DNA from: Blautia faecis
Lineage (GTDB): Bacteria > Bacillota > Clostridia > Lachnospirales > Lachnospiraceae
Assembly: GCF_020554845.1 (NCBI RefSeq)
Contig: NZ_JAJCIA010000016.1
Coordinates: forward strand, 1-64,000
Length of the DNA: 64,000 nucleotides
Direction of reading: 5' to 3'
Made by a program: the position numbers and the translations under genes. Shown here one piece after another: positions 44,736-53,354 of the stretch (within the stretch, counting starts at the first letter, position 1; every line of letters starts with the position of its first letter). The notes under the pieces are model-generated. The model was not told the DNA's origin and searched no databases. It worked only from the letters and a program-made list of their open reading frames with translations.

Positions 44736-46102
44736 AAAAGATTCTGGCAGCAATGTTGCTGATTCTGATAGTCATTCTGGCAGCTGGCGCAGGTTATCAA
44801 TGGTGGTCTTCCGGAAATGGAAACAAAAAGCAGTTTCAGAAATCCCAGGAGATTTTTGGAAATCCGCTTATGGGATATGCACCAAGTGCCTGGTATGAGA
44901 ATGTGTCAGAGGATATTTCGCTTTTGTATATGGACATTACCTGGGCAGAATTAGAGCCGGAAGAAGGGGTGTATGCCTGGGATTCCATAGAAGAGGAAAA
45001 CCAGATAAACAGGTGGAAAAAAGAAGGAAAGCATCTGATCCTTCGTTTTGTCTGTGACATTCCAGGTGATGAGAAACATATGGATATCCCCCGGTGGCTG
45101 TATGAGAAGACGGGGGAAGACGGAACCTGGTATGACGGTGAATATGGAAAAGGATATTCACCGGATTACAACAATAAGGTTTTTATAGAAGAGCATGAGA
45201 AGGCAATCAAAGCCCTTGGAGAGCATTTTGGAAAAGACGGGCTGATCAGTTATATTGAGCTTGGAAGTCTTGGACATTGGGGAGAGTGGCATGTAAATTA
45301 CAGCGATGGGATTACGAGAATCCCTGAGGAAGCTGTAAGAAACCAGTATATTATGCCCTGGCTGGAAGCTTTTCCCGGCGTAAACAGGCTTATGAGAAGA
45401 CCTTTTCATATTGCAGAAGCTTATGGAATGGGGCTTTATAATGATATGACCGGGCATAAAGAGTCCACAGAGGAATGGCTGACCTGGATTCAGGAAGGTG
45501 GAGATTATGGACAGGCAGAGGAGAAAGATGCGCTTGGCAGTATGCCAGACTTCTGGAAGACAGCTCCATCGGGCGGTGAATTTACCAGCTCTGTTTCCAT
45601 GGAGCAGATGCTGGTGACAGATCTGGATCAGACTGTAGAACTGGTCCGGAGGTCTCACACTACATTTTTAGGTCCGAAATATGCAGACAGTCAGTATAAA
45701 GATGGCTATGACAAAGTGCTTTTGAATATGGGGTACCGCCTGTGGATCTCAGAAGCTGCCTGGAAAAGGGAGGGGCAGGAAGATTGCCTGTGCCTGACCT
45801 GGAATAATGACGGCGTTGCTCCGTTTTACAAAAACTGGCCGGTATATCTGTATCTGGAGGATCCTTCCGGAAATACAGTGGATAAGACGGAAATCAATAT
45901 GCTTCTTTCTTCTGTTTTACCGGATACACAGCTTATTACCCGGACTGTATTTGAAACCCGGGATATTCCGGCACTTTTGAAGGAGGGATATGCGCTGTCT
46001 GTGGGAATTGAAGATCCCATGACAGAAAAGCCTGGCGTAAGGCTGGCAATGGACTGCGCTTACCAGAATGGCAGAAATATACTATGGCAGAAGGAAAAAT
46101 AG
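44732..46102 (+). CDS. DUF4832-type secreted protein, possible glycoside hydrolase
   Basis: 456 residues. An N-terminal helix (~5-24) serves as signal anchor. Residues ~45-330 look like a TIM-barrel of the DUF4832/DUF4874 type, with acidic residues in MDITWAELEPEEG, FVCDIPGDE and ELGSLGHWGEWH at the expected strand ends. The C-terminal ~120 residues form a beta domain (NDGVAPFYKNWPVYLYL). The pel operon lacks the hydrolase part of PelA, so this could be its functional substitute, which is inference. ATGA overlap with DUF4956; last gene of the operon. Confidence 0.75.
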   Translation: MKKILAAMLLILIVILAAGAGYQWWSSGNGNKKQFQKSQEIFGNPLMGYAPSAWYENVSEDISLLYMDITWAELEPEEGVYAWDSIEEENQINRWKKEGKHLILRFVCDIPGDEKHMDIPRWLYEKTGEDGTWYDGEYGKGYSPDYNNKVFIEEHEKAIKALGEHFGKDGLISYIELGSLGHWGEWHVNYSDGITRIPEEAVRNQYIMPWLEAFPGVNRLMRRPFHIAEAYGMGLYNDMTGHKESTEEWLTWIQEGGDYGQAEEKDALGSMPDFWKTAPSGGEFTSSVSMEQMLVTDLDQTVELVRRSHTTFLGPKYADSQYKDGYDKVLLNMGYRLWISEAAWKREGQEDCLCLTWNNDGVAPFYKNWPVYLYLEDPSGNTVDKTEINMLLSSVLPDTQLITRTVFETRDIPALLKEGYALSVGIEDPMTEKPGVRLAMDCAYQNGRNILWQKEK

Positions 46103-46165
46103 AGTGGCTTTCGGTCCCTTTACTTTCGGAAGAAACGGTAATGAAAAGTTGGAAGAGGTAGAGAA

Positions 46166-46402
46166 ATGTCAGAAAAAATAGTGAAATACGAGTATGAATA
46201 TGGCCTATGTAAACGGATGCACTATCGTGGATTATGGTGCGTGCGTTATGAAGGTGTGCCAGGGCATTTTGAGAAAGCGGGTATGGCCTGCGCCTGTGCA
46301 GTGGATGGCTGTGATAAGGACTGTGCAGTTATGGAAAGTGCGGATGCCGTTATTGATCCGGAGTGGGAGTGGCATATGCTGGACAATCCGCCTGGAAGAT
46401 AG
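46166..46402 (+). CDS. Small hypothetical protein
   Basis: 78 residues, six cysteines (for example ACACAVDGCDKDCAV), no recognised domain. GAAGAGGTAGAG precedes the ATG. It lies between the polysaccharide genes and the recombinase module and could belong to the mobile part. Confidence 0.5.
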   Translation: MSEKIVKYEYEYGLCKRMHYRGLWCVRYEGVPGHFEKAGMACACAVDGCDKDCAVMESADAVIDPEWEWHMLDNPPGR

Positions 46403-46471
46403 AAAAAAATATGGCAGAGACAGGAAGAACTGCATATTATACCATAAGGCATGAAAACCGGAGTTGATAGT

Positions 46472-46693
46472 ATGAGTCTGGCGGAATCCTTAAATTGGGA
46501 GCAAGAAGAGCAGTACACATCCGTTTTTCCACGGTCTGTTACCAGCCGGAAAAATCAGGAAAATTTAAAATTGTCAGAGAAAAAGGAACTATTAAAGAAA
46601 ATCGCAGATATTCTTGCAGAGGAAAAATGGATTACCTCAGCTGAATTGTTGGTTTTGAAGGAAAAAATAGAAAAATACGGTGGCACTTTATGA
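46472..46693 (+). CDS. Small protein upstream of the recombinase
   Basis: 73 residues from the ATG at 46472 (CCGGAG eight bases upstream). A helical, Lys/Glu-rich protein (LSEKKELLKKIADILAEEKW). It overlaps the recombinase start by four bases (ATGA), so the two are translated together. Small genes of this sort are common directly before large serine recombinases in Lachnospiraceae; its role may be accessory. Not recognised as a known family. Confidence 0.6.
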   Translation: MSLAESLNWEQEEQYTSVFPRSVTSRKNQENLKLSEKKELLKKIADILAEEKWITSAELLVLKEKIEKYGGTL

Positions 46694-48258
46694 CCAGGGC
46701 AGTGATCTACTGCCGGTGCAGTACAGAAGAGGAGTGCCAGAAGGATGCGCTTATAAGACAGGCGGCGGAGGCAAGAGAATGCGTCCGCCGCCTGAACTGG
46801 TCCTTAGAGGATGAATATATAGAAAGCAGGTCCGGCACCAGCACCCGGGGACGGGAACAGTACCAGCGGCTTTTTTCTGACCTTCTTAGAGATAAATTTG
46901 AGATTGTGGTGATAAAATCCCAGGACAGACTGATGCGAAACACAAAGGACTGGTATGTTTTTGTGGACCGTCTCGTGACTTGTGGCAAACGGCTGTATCT
47001 CTATCTGGAAAACCGTTTTTACAGTGCAGATGACAGTCTGATCACTGGAATCAAGGCAATTCTGGCAGAGGAATACAGCCGGGAATTAAGCCGTAAGATC
47101 AATAACGCCCACCGGAACCGGCAAAAGACTGGAAGTGCCCTGATGCTTACTTCCAATACTTATGGTTACCGGAAGCTGCCAGATAAAAGCCTGGCAATCA
47201 TAGAGGAAGAGGCACAGGTGAAAAGAAAAATGTATGAGCTTTGTGCAGGAGGTCTTGGCAGCAGATGTATCGCCCGGATCCTGCGGGAGGATGGTGTGCA
47301 GAAACGAAATGGAAGCTTTTTTACCGATTCTGATATCCGCCGCATGATCCGAAATCCTGTCAATAAAGGTACTGTGGTCATGAACCGGAAACATTATGAT
47401 TTTGATACCAGGCAGGTGGTAAAAAATCCACAGGAACAGTTTTATATTTATGAAAACCGGATTCCGGCAATTGTGTCAGAAGAACTGTGGAAGGCTGCCA
47501 ATGAAGAAATCGACAAAAGAAAGAAACCTGTCGGAAATCAGGAGAAAACGGCCAGGTGCTTTGGAGTAAATCCGGGAAAGCATGTGTTTAGCGGAAAATT
47601 GGTCTGTGGTTTGTGCGGGGCTCCTTTTTACCGGACAACAAGAAAGAGAAAAAACTATAAAATCCATGAATGGAAATGCAAAATTTATCTGGAACAGGGG
47701 AGAAAAAAGGAGGAAAAGCCAGGCGGCTGTGCCAATATCCATCTGGAAGAGGAAAAGTTGTTTCTTCTTCTGGAAAGGTCCGGAGGAAAAGAAATCCTGC
47801 CAGATCAGGAATGGGAGATTACGGATTTTTTTGTGCAGCTTTTGAAGGAAAGTCTGGAAGAAAACCAAAAGAAGAATTTGGAAAAGCACGAACAGCTGGA
47901 AAAAAAGATTAAATACCAGCAACAGCTTTTGCTGGACAAATATCTGGAAGGCCTGGTGGAAGAATCTCTTTACCAGATCAAGGAAAGGGAACTGCAAAAT
48001 AAATTAAAGAACAACACCGGCAGCAGAACGTGCAGGCAGAAGAACAGGGATTTTCTGGCAGAGGAACAGGAAGAAGTGGAAAAAAGGCTTCGGGAGACAG
48101 AGCAGTTTTTAAAAGAACATCGTGTGGTTCTAAAGGCCTGCGTATTATGTGAGTTAAAAATGGTGGATAAAATTCTGATTTATCCGGATCATCTGAAAGT
48201 GGTAAAGAAACAGGGAAAATGCATTATTGCGGCAGAGACCTTTGATATGCTATACTGA
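46690..48258 (+). CDS. Large serine recombinase
   Basis: 522 residues. The resolvase catalytic domain (~3-145) has the nucleophile Ser11 in YCRCST and the arginine-rich QDRLMRN region. A recombinase domain follows (~150-280, SNTYGYRKLPD; SRCIARILREDGVQKRNG), then a zinc ribbon (LVCGLCGAPFY ... CKIY ... GGC, ~300-345) and a coiled-coil region (~380-480). All domains of an active site-specific integrase are present. It is the likely mobility enzyme of the island. A hairpin GTAACTGC / GCAGTTAC lies 8 bases after its stop codon. Confidence 0.92.
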   Translation: MTRAVIYCRCSTEEECQKDALIRQAAEARECVRRLNWSLEDEYIESRSGTSTRGREQYQRLFSDLLRDKFEIVVIKSQDRLMRNTKDWYVFVDRLVTCGKRLYLYLENRFYSADDSLITGIKAILAEEYSRELSRKINNAHRNRQKTGSALMLTSNTYGYRKLPDKSLAIIEEEAQVKRKMYELCAGGLGSRCIARILREDGVQKRNGSFFTDSDIRRMIRNPVNKGTVVMNRKHYDFDTRQVVKNPQEQFYIYENRIPAIVSEELWKAANEEIDKRKKPVGNQEKTARCFGVNPGKHVFSGKLVCGLCGAPFYRTTRKRKNYKIHEWKCKIYLEQGRKKEEKPGGCANIHLEEEKLFLLLERSGGKEILPDQEWEITDFFVQLLKESLEENQKKNLEKHEQLEKKIKYQQQLLLDKYLEGLVEESLYQIKERELQNKLKNNTGSRTCRQKNRDFLAEEQEEVEKRLRETEQFLKEHRVVLKACVLCELKMVDKILIYPDHLKVVKKQGKCIIAAETFDMLY

Positions 48259-48265
48259 AAAAATC

Positions 48266-48292
48266 GTAACTGCCCGTCATGTCTGCAGTTAC
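48266..48292. repeat. Small inverted repeat after the recombinase gene
   Basis: GTAACTGC-N11-GCAGTTAC, perfect 8-bp arms, no T-run, so not a typical terminator. The ends resemble the second repeat family. Confidence 0.45.
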
Positions 48293-48302
48293 AGACATTA
48301 CT

Positions 48303-48372
48303 TAGAGCCTGTTTGAAAAATCATTCCCGCAATCTGCACGCCTTGCTGTGCGGTATATTTTGTCCGAACAGG
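48303..48372 (+). repeat. Half copy of the 164-bp element inside the island
   Basis: TAGAGCCTGTTTGAAAAA and the next ~50 bases match the left half of the full copies. The rest is missing; the acetyltransferase ribosome site follows at once. Confidence 0.85.
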
Positions 48373-48389
48373 TAGAAAGGAACAGTATT

Positions 48390-48887
48390 ATGAATATCAG
48401 AAAATCTACACTTCAGGATCTGCCACAGATACTGAACTTATATAAAATTGCCCGGGAATTTATGAAAAACAACGGCAATCCAAACCAGTGGGAGGATCGC
48501 TACCCGGAAGTTTCCACGGTAGAAAATGATATAAAAACAGGAATTTCCCATGTATGCGTGGAAAATGGGGAAATTGTGGGAACATTTGTATTTTTTACAG
48601 GAGAAGATCCTACTTACCGTGTGATCGAAAATGGTAAATGGCACAGTGACAGGGAGCCCTACGGTGTGATTCACAGAGTTGCTTCCAATGGAGTGGCGAA
48701 GGGTGTGACCAAGGCTGCTTTTTCTTATGGGTTGGAGAGAAGTGGATATGTGCGCATTGATACCCATGAGGACAACAAGCCCATGCAGGGCGCTTTGAAG
48801 AAATTTGGTTTCAGGGAATGCGGTGTGATCCATCTGGAAAGAGGAGCGGAGAGGATTGCCTTTGACTGTCGAAAAGAGTGGCTTTGA
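48390..48887 (+). CDS. GNAT-family acetyltransferase
   Basis: 165 residues from the ATG at 48390 (AAAGGA upstream); a longer frame begins inside the repeat and is rejected. The GNAT fold is evident from MNIRKSTLQDLPQI at the start, VIHRVASNGVAKGV (acetyl-CoA binding loop, a variant of the Q/RxxGxG/A motif) and IDTHEDNKPMQGALKKFGF near the end. Substrate unknown. It lies inside the inserted block between the recombinase and its right edge. Confidence 0.85.
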   Translation: MNIRKSTLQDLPQILNLYKIAREFMKNNGNPNQWEDRYPEVSTVENDIKTGISHVCVENGEIVGTFVFFTGEDPTYRVIENGKWHSDREPYGVIHRVASNGVAKGVTKAAFSYGLERSGYVRIDTHEDNKPMQGALKKFGFRECGVIHLERGAERIAFDCRKEWL

Positions 48888-48994
48888 AAAATAAAATTAA
48901 ATTTTTTTTTTGAAGAAATACGGGACTGCACTTCGTTATAGAAAATTGGAAAGAGAAGAGGACAGCATTTTGTGGAAACTGTCAGAATGCGTAC

Positions 48995-49693
48995 TCACTG
49001 GAATGTCTGACTGCCATATATGATCAGGTAGCCAAGCCCCTGTCTTGCACCGATGAATTCGCCTATGATCACCCCTACCAGGCAAAGACCGATATTTACT
49101 TTCATATTTGCAAGAATAAGGGGCACGGAGGAGGGCAAAACAATTTTTAAAAGTTCGTCTTTTTTACCGCCTCCAAGTGTGCGGATCAGCTTCAGCTTTT
49201 CCTGGCTGATCTCCCCGAAGCCTGTATACAGGTTCAGAATCGATCCAAAAATTGCCACAGACATACCTGCAACAATGATGGTCCGCTGACGGGCACCCAG
49301 CCATACAATGAGAAGGGGTGCCAGGGCAGACTTAGGAAGGCTGTTCAGCACTACCAGATAAGGCTCCAGTACTTTTGCAAGTCTGGGGCATCCCCACAGC
49401 AGAATGGAAATGCCAAGACCCAGGACTACTACGAAGAGGAAACTAAGAAGAGTTTCCTTCAGGGTGGCGCCAATGTGGATGAACAGCGAGTGGTTTTTGG
49501 CCATCTCCACAAAGGTTTTGAAGATCATGGAGGGGCTGCTGAAGATAAAAGAGTCGATCCAGCCAGCCCTTGCCAGGATTTCCCATTGTGCCAGAAAAAT
49601 AAGAAAGACCAGAAGCCTTGCGCTTACAACAAGGCGACGGTCCCTTTTCTGACGGGCAAGATATGCTTTTTGAGTGGGGGAAGGTTCATGCAT
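48995..49693 (-). pseudogene. ABC transporter permease (SsuC/TauC type), interrupted
   Basis: 232 residues remain. Six or so membrane helices and the ATPase-contact loop (EKLKLIRTLGGGKKDELLKI) are present, as in nitrate/sulfonate/taurine-type permeases. It ends at GSQTFQ followed immediately by a stop, where the family normally continues with another helix and a basic tail; that part sits at 33409-33513. The product lacks its last membrane segment and is probably not functional. Its start overlaps the ATPase gene end by eight bases. Confidence 0.8.
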
Positions 49694-50453
49694 TCTGATT
49701 CAACTCCTTCCAGATCAGATTAAAGTAGGATTTGAAAGCCGGGGCATTTCTCGAAGAAAGGGGCGTGCGGTCTTTCATATCCAGATCAATGGGAACAATC
49801 TTTATTACAGTGGCAGGACGCTTTGAAAGAATCAGTACCCGGTCTGCCATGCTGATGGCTTCGGAAATATCGTGAGTGACAAGAATAGCCGGCTTTCGTT
49901 GTTTTTTTAGGATTTTTCCAATGTCATCACTTACATTCAGCCGTGTCTGGTAATCAAGTGCGGAGAATGGTTCGTCGAGAAGCAGAAGATCCGGTTTTAA
50001 TACAAGAGTGCGGATCAGTGCCGCTCGCTGCCGCATGCCGCCGGAGAGCTGGCTTGGACGACTGTTACGGAATTTGTCCAGCTCATAAAGCTTTAACAGT
50101 TCATCTACATAGGAAAGATTGTCTTTTGTGAGTTCGCCTTGTATTTCCAGTCCAAGGAGAACATTGCGGTAGATGCTGCGCCATTCCAGAAGGTGGTCTT
50201 TTTGAAGCATATAGCCAATACGGGCGCTGTCCTTGTTCAGTGGCTTTCCATTCATAAGAATGGTTCCGCTTTCCGCATGTAAAAGCCCGCAGATCAGATT
50301 CAGCAAAGTGGACTTTCCACAACCGGAAGGCCCTACGACAGCCAGAAACTCTTCTGGCATAAGATGAAAAGATATATGAGAAAGGGCAGCCGTTTCCCCG
50401 GATAAGCTATGGTAAGAAAGGCACACATCCTTTACTTCCAGAAGCGGATTCAT
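49686..50453 (-). CDS. ABC transporter ATP-binding protein (SsuB/TauB type)
   Basis: 255 residues from the ATG at 50453 (GGAGG seven bases upstream). Walker A GPSGCGKST, signature LSGGMRQR, Walker B LLLLDEPFSALD and the switch His in LVTHD are all intact. Works with the adjacent permease to import a small anion or aromatic; the usual periplasmic-type binding protein gene is absent from the neighbourhood. Confidence 0.92.
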   Translation of the reverse strand: MNPLLEVKDVCLSYHSLSGETAALSHISFHLMPEEFLAVVGPSGCGKSTLLNLICGLLHAESGTILMNGKPLNKDSARIGYMLQKDHLLEWRSIYRNVLLGLEIQGELTKDNLSYVDELLKLYELDKFRNSRPSQLSGGMRQRAALIRTLVLKPDLLLLDEPFSALDYQTRLNVSDDIGKILKKQRKPAILVTHDISEAISMADRVLILSKRPATVIKIVPIDLDMKDRTPLSSRNAPAFKSYFNLIWKELNQNA

Positions 50454-50504
50454 AATCAAACCTCCATTTTCGTATAATTTATGATATGCTTTTGGGGTGG
50501 GGTG

Positions 50505-50513
50505 TGTTATAAT
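50505..50513 (+). promoter_or_regulatory. Extended -10 promoter for the flippase-like gene
   Basis: TGTTATAAT, 85 bases before the start at 50598. A -35 is not clear. Confidence 0.5.
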
Positions 50514-50597
50514 GAAGTGATTTATCTATGTGCAGAGTGTAGCGAAGCGGAGTTCGCGGTTCCTGTACCGACAATTTTTTAGAAAGAAAATAATATT

Positions 50598-51632
50598 ATG
50601 AGTAAAAAGCAAACGGTTTTCAACCTGTTATTTCTGGTGATCGTTTTCGGTCTTACCGTGTACCTGGTTTTTCGCGGCAAGGACATCGGGGATATTATCC
50701 GTACTGCCAGGGAAGCTGATGGAAGATATCTGCTTCTGAGTCTTGTGTGCGTGGTATTTTTTATTCTTGGCGAATCGGTTATCATTTTTTATATGATGAA
50801 AACACTTGGAGCCAGTGTGAAAATGACTCATTGTGCACTGTATTCCTTTGTTGGATTTTTTTTCAGCTGTATTACTCCGTCTGCATCAGGCGGACAGCCC
50901 ATGCAGATCTTTTACATGAAAAAAGATAAACTGCCTATTCCGGTAACCACTCTGGTTTTGATGATCGTTACCATCACCTACAAGGCAGTTCTTGTAGTGA
51001 TCGGTGTTCTGATCTGTTTTCTGGGCGGTGATTTCCTGAGAGGCTATCTTGGGGACTATATGTGGGTGTTTTATCTAGGCGTGGGTCTGAACGTGTTCTG
51101 TGTTACCTTTATGATGATATTGGTGTTTGCCCCAGGCCTTGCGAAATGGATCATGGTAAAAGGTCTGAAGATCATTGAGCATGTCCGGATTCTGAAGCCA
51201 AAAAAAGCAAGGCTTGAGAAGCTGGAGGCTTCCATGGACCAGTATCACGCAACGGCAGCCTTCTGGGCCAGCCATAAGCGGATCATACTGAATGTATTTA
51301 TCATTACATTTGTGCAGAGGTGTATTCTGTTTACGGTCACTTACTGGGTGTACCGCGCTTTGGGACTCCATGAGTATGGAATCCTGACCGTTACTATTTT
51401 ACAGGCGGTGATTTCCGTATCTGTGGATATGCTTCCTCTTCCGGGAGGCATGGGAATCAGCGAGACTTTATATATGGTGATGTTTGTGCCCGTATTTGGA
51501 CCGCTTTTGCTGCCATCTATGCTGCTCAGCCGTGGGATTTCCTATTACGGACAGATGCTGATCAGTGCACTTATGACCTGTGTGGCACATCTTACCATTG
51601 GAAGAAAAAACGAAGAGATACAAAGGATGTAA
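50598..51632 (+). CDS. Lysylphosphatidylglycerol synthase-like transmembrane (flippase) protein
   Basis: 344 residues with eight or so membrane helices of the UPF0104/AglD/MprF flippase-domain family. Conserved stretches are TPSASGGQPMQIFYM (~95) and MLPLPGGMGISETLY (~280). Unlike MprF it has no C-terminal aminoacyl-transferase domain, so it probably moves a lipid. The following genes make phosphatidylserine and phosphatidylethanolamine, consistent with lipid handling. Confidence 0.88.
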   Translation: MSKKQTVFNLLFLVIVFGLTVYLVFRGKDIGDIIRTAREADGRYLLLSLVCVVFFILGESVIIFYMMKTLGASVKMTHCALYSFVGFFFSCITPSASGGQPMQIFYMKKDKLPIPVTTLVLMIVTITYKAVLVVIGVLICFLGGDFLRGYLGDYMWVFYLGVGLNVFCVTFMMILVFAPGLAKWIMVKGLKIIEHVRILKPKKARLEKLEASMDQYHATAAFWASHKRIILNVFIITFVQRCILFTVTYWVYRALGLHEYGILTVTILQAVISVSVDMLPLPGGMGISETLYMVMFVPVFGPLLLPSMLLSRGISYYGQMLISALMTCVAHLTIGRKNEEIQRM

Positions 51633-51677
51633 TTAACTGCAATGAAGGAAGAACGTTTGAAAAAGGAGAAACAGGAT

Positions 51678-52295
51678 ATGCTTGGATTTTATGATTATAC
51701 GGTGGTGCTTACATACATCAGTCTCGCTGTTTCCGTATTTGGAATGACAAGAGCACTGGAGGGAGACTTCAAAGTTGCAATTTTGTGTCTGGCACTGTCC
51801 GGACTTTGTGATATGTTTGACGGGAAAATCGCCCGTACAAAGAAGAACCGTACAGAGGATGAGAAGAAATTTGGAATTCAGATCGATTCCCTGTGTGATG
51901 TGGTATGTTTTGGTGTGTTTCCGGCAATGATCTGTTATTGTCTGGGAATGAACCATATCCCAGGAGTGATCATTCTCTGCCTGTATTGTGTAGCTTCTGT
52001 AATCCGTCTGGGTTACTTTAACGTAATGGAAGAGAAGAGACAGAACGAGACCTCCGAGCTTCGTCACTATTACCAAGGTCTGCCAATCACTTCGATGGCG
52101 ATCATCCTTCCGTTCCTTTATCTGCTGAGAAGAGGATGCGGGAAAAATTTCCTTCTGGTGATCCATGTGGCAGTGGTAGTAGTCGGAGTGCTGTTTATCA
52201 GTGATTTTAAGGTGAAAAAACCTCAGAATCCAATGGTGATCCTTCTGGTTGCCCTTGTGGCACTGGCGCTTTCCATGATGTTTCATCTGTTATAA
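51678..52295 (+). CDS. pssA: CDP-diacylglycerol-serine O-phosphatidyltransferase
   Basis: 205 residues from the ATG at 51678, which has AAAAGGAG upstream; an ATG at 51642 has none. The CDP-alcohol phosphotransferase motif is visible as CDMFDGKIAR then GIQIDSLCD (D-x2-D-G-x2-A-R-x-G-x3-D-x3-D). Multiple membrane helices. It makes phosphatidylserine, the substrate of the decarboxylase encoded next. A hairpin GTCTGGCG / CGCCAGAC (52327-52389) lies between the two genes. Confidence 0.88.
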   Translation: MLGFYDYTVVLTYISLAVSVFGMTRALEGDFKVAILCLALSGLCDMFDGKIARTKKNRTEDEKKFGIQIDSLCDVVCFGVFPAMICYCLGMNHIPGVIILCLYCVASVIRLGYFNVMEEKRQNETSELRHYYQGLPITSMAIILPFLYLLRRGCGKNFLLVIHVAVVVVGVLFISDFKVKKPQNPMVILLVALVALALSMMFHLL

Positions 52296-52472
52296 AACGG
52301 ATATTCACCATATCTGAAACTCAGCTGTCTGGCGCCTGTTGCGCTCCTGCAGCTGCCGGCTGCATTCGTAATCCGGGCTGTCGCCAGACGATATCCATGA
52401 ATTCGCTCATGCAAGCATGGCTCATTTGTAGATGCCATCGGGAACTTTTATAGCAAATGCAGGGGAGGTATT

Positions 52473-53354
52473 ATGAAATATATAGACAGAAAAGGCAACA
52501 TCACAATAGAGGAGAACGGACAGGACAAATTTTTGCGCCATCTGTATAATGACTGGGGCGGACGCCTTTGCCTGAAGATCATAATACAGCCTTTTGTTAC
52601 CAGACTGGGCGGCTGGTTTTTAAACACCAGGCTTTCTGCGAGGATGATTTCTGGATTTGTGGAGCGCAATCACATTGATCTTTCCAGCTGCACCAGACAG
52701 GAGTTTGCTTCCTATAACGACTTTTTTACCCGCAGGCTTAAAGAGGGGCAGCGACCTGTGGCGGAGGATGACAGCGTACTGGTCAGCCCTTGTGACGGAA
52801 AGGTTACCGTGAGCCGTATTGGAAGTGATTCCAGATTTTATATAAAAGATACTCTGTATACCCTGGAACGTCTGCTGAAGAATAAAAAGCTGGCAGAGCG
52901 GTATCTTGGCGGTTATGCAGTGATCCTCAGGCTGACAGTCGATGATTATCACCATTACTGCTATGTGGCAGACGGAGAGAAATCTCCGGATGTAAAGATC
53001 CCCGGTGTTTTTCATACGGTAAATCCTGCTGCTAATGACGTATGCCAGATTTATCATGAGAATACCAGAGAGTATTGCCTGTTAAAAACAGAGCAGTTTG
53101 GAACCATTGCTATGATGGAAGTCGGAGCTATGATGGTGGGGAAAATTACCAATCTGAAACCTGGCCCCTGTGAAGTGAAAAAGGGTGAGGAGAAGGGCTA
53201 TTTTGAATTCGGAGGTTCTACTATTGTCCTGCTTCTTCAGCATGGAAAGGTAAGGCTGGATTCTGATTTGATAGAGAATTCTGAAAATGGATACGAAACG
53301 ATTGTAAGAATGGGTGAGAGAATTGGCAAATGTAAATTACCAAAAAGAGCTTGA
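52473..53354 (+). CDS. psd: Phosphatidylserine decarboxylase
   Basis: 293 residues. Makes phosphatidylethanolamine; the proenzyme cuts itself at a GST motif to form the pyruvoyl group, here FEFGGSTIV with Ser249. The conserved VSPCDGKVT and LTVDDYHHYCY regions carry the catalytic Asp/His. Start ATG with GGGGAGG upstream. The queH frame begins inside its last 41 bases. Confidence 0.95.
   Translation: MKYIDRKGNITIEENGQDKFLRHLYNDWGGRLCLKIIIQPFVTRLGGWFLNTRLSARMISGFVERNHIDLSSCTRQEFASYNDFFTRRLKEGQRPVAEDDSVLVSPCDGKVTVSRIGSDSRFYIKDTLYTLERLLKNKKLAERYLGGYAVILRLTVDDYHHYCYVADGEKSPDVKIPGVFHTVNPAANDVCQIYHENTREYCLLKTEQFGTIAMMEVGAMMVGKITNLKPGPCEVKKGEEKGYFEFGGSTIVLLLQHGKVRLDSDLIENSENGYETIVRMGERIGKCKLPKRA

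Larger units (their letters stand above)
33514..48997. mobile_element. Putative 15.5-kb genomic island carrying a Pel-type polysaccharide locus
   Basis: The block lies between the two parts of one ABC permease gene. Short similar bases flank it: CTTGAA at 33511-33516 and CTGGAA at 48998-49003. Cargo on the plus strand runs pelD-pelE-pelA-pelF-pelG-cotH-VTC-DUF4956-DUF4832, then two small genes, a large serine recombinase (46690-48258) and an acetyltransferase. The recombinase near the right end could be the enzyme that inserted it, although it is ~740 bases from the boundary rather than adjacent. No conjugation or replication genes are present. The edges are inferred from the broken host gene. 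Confidence 0.7.
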
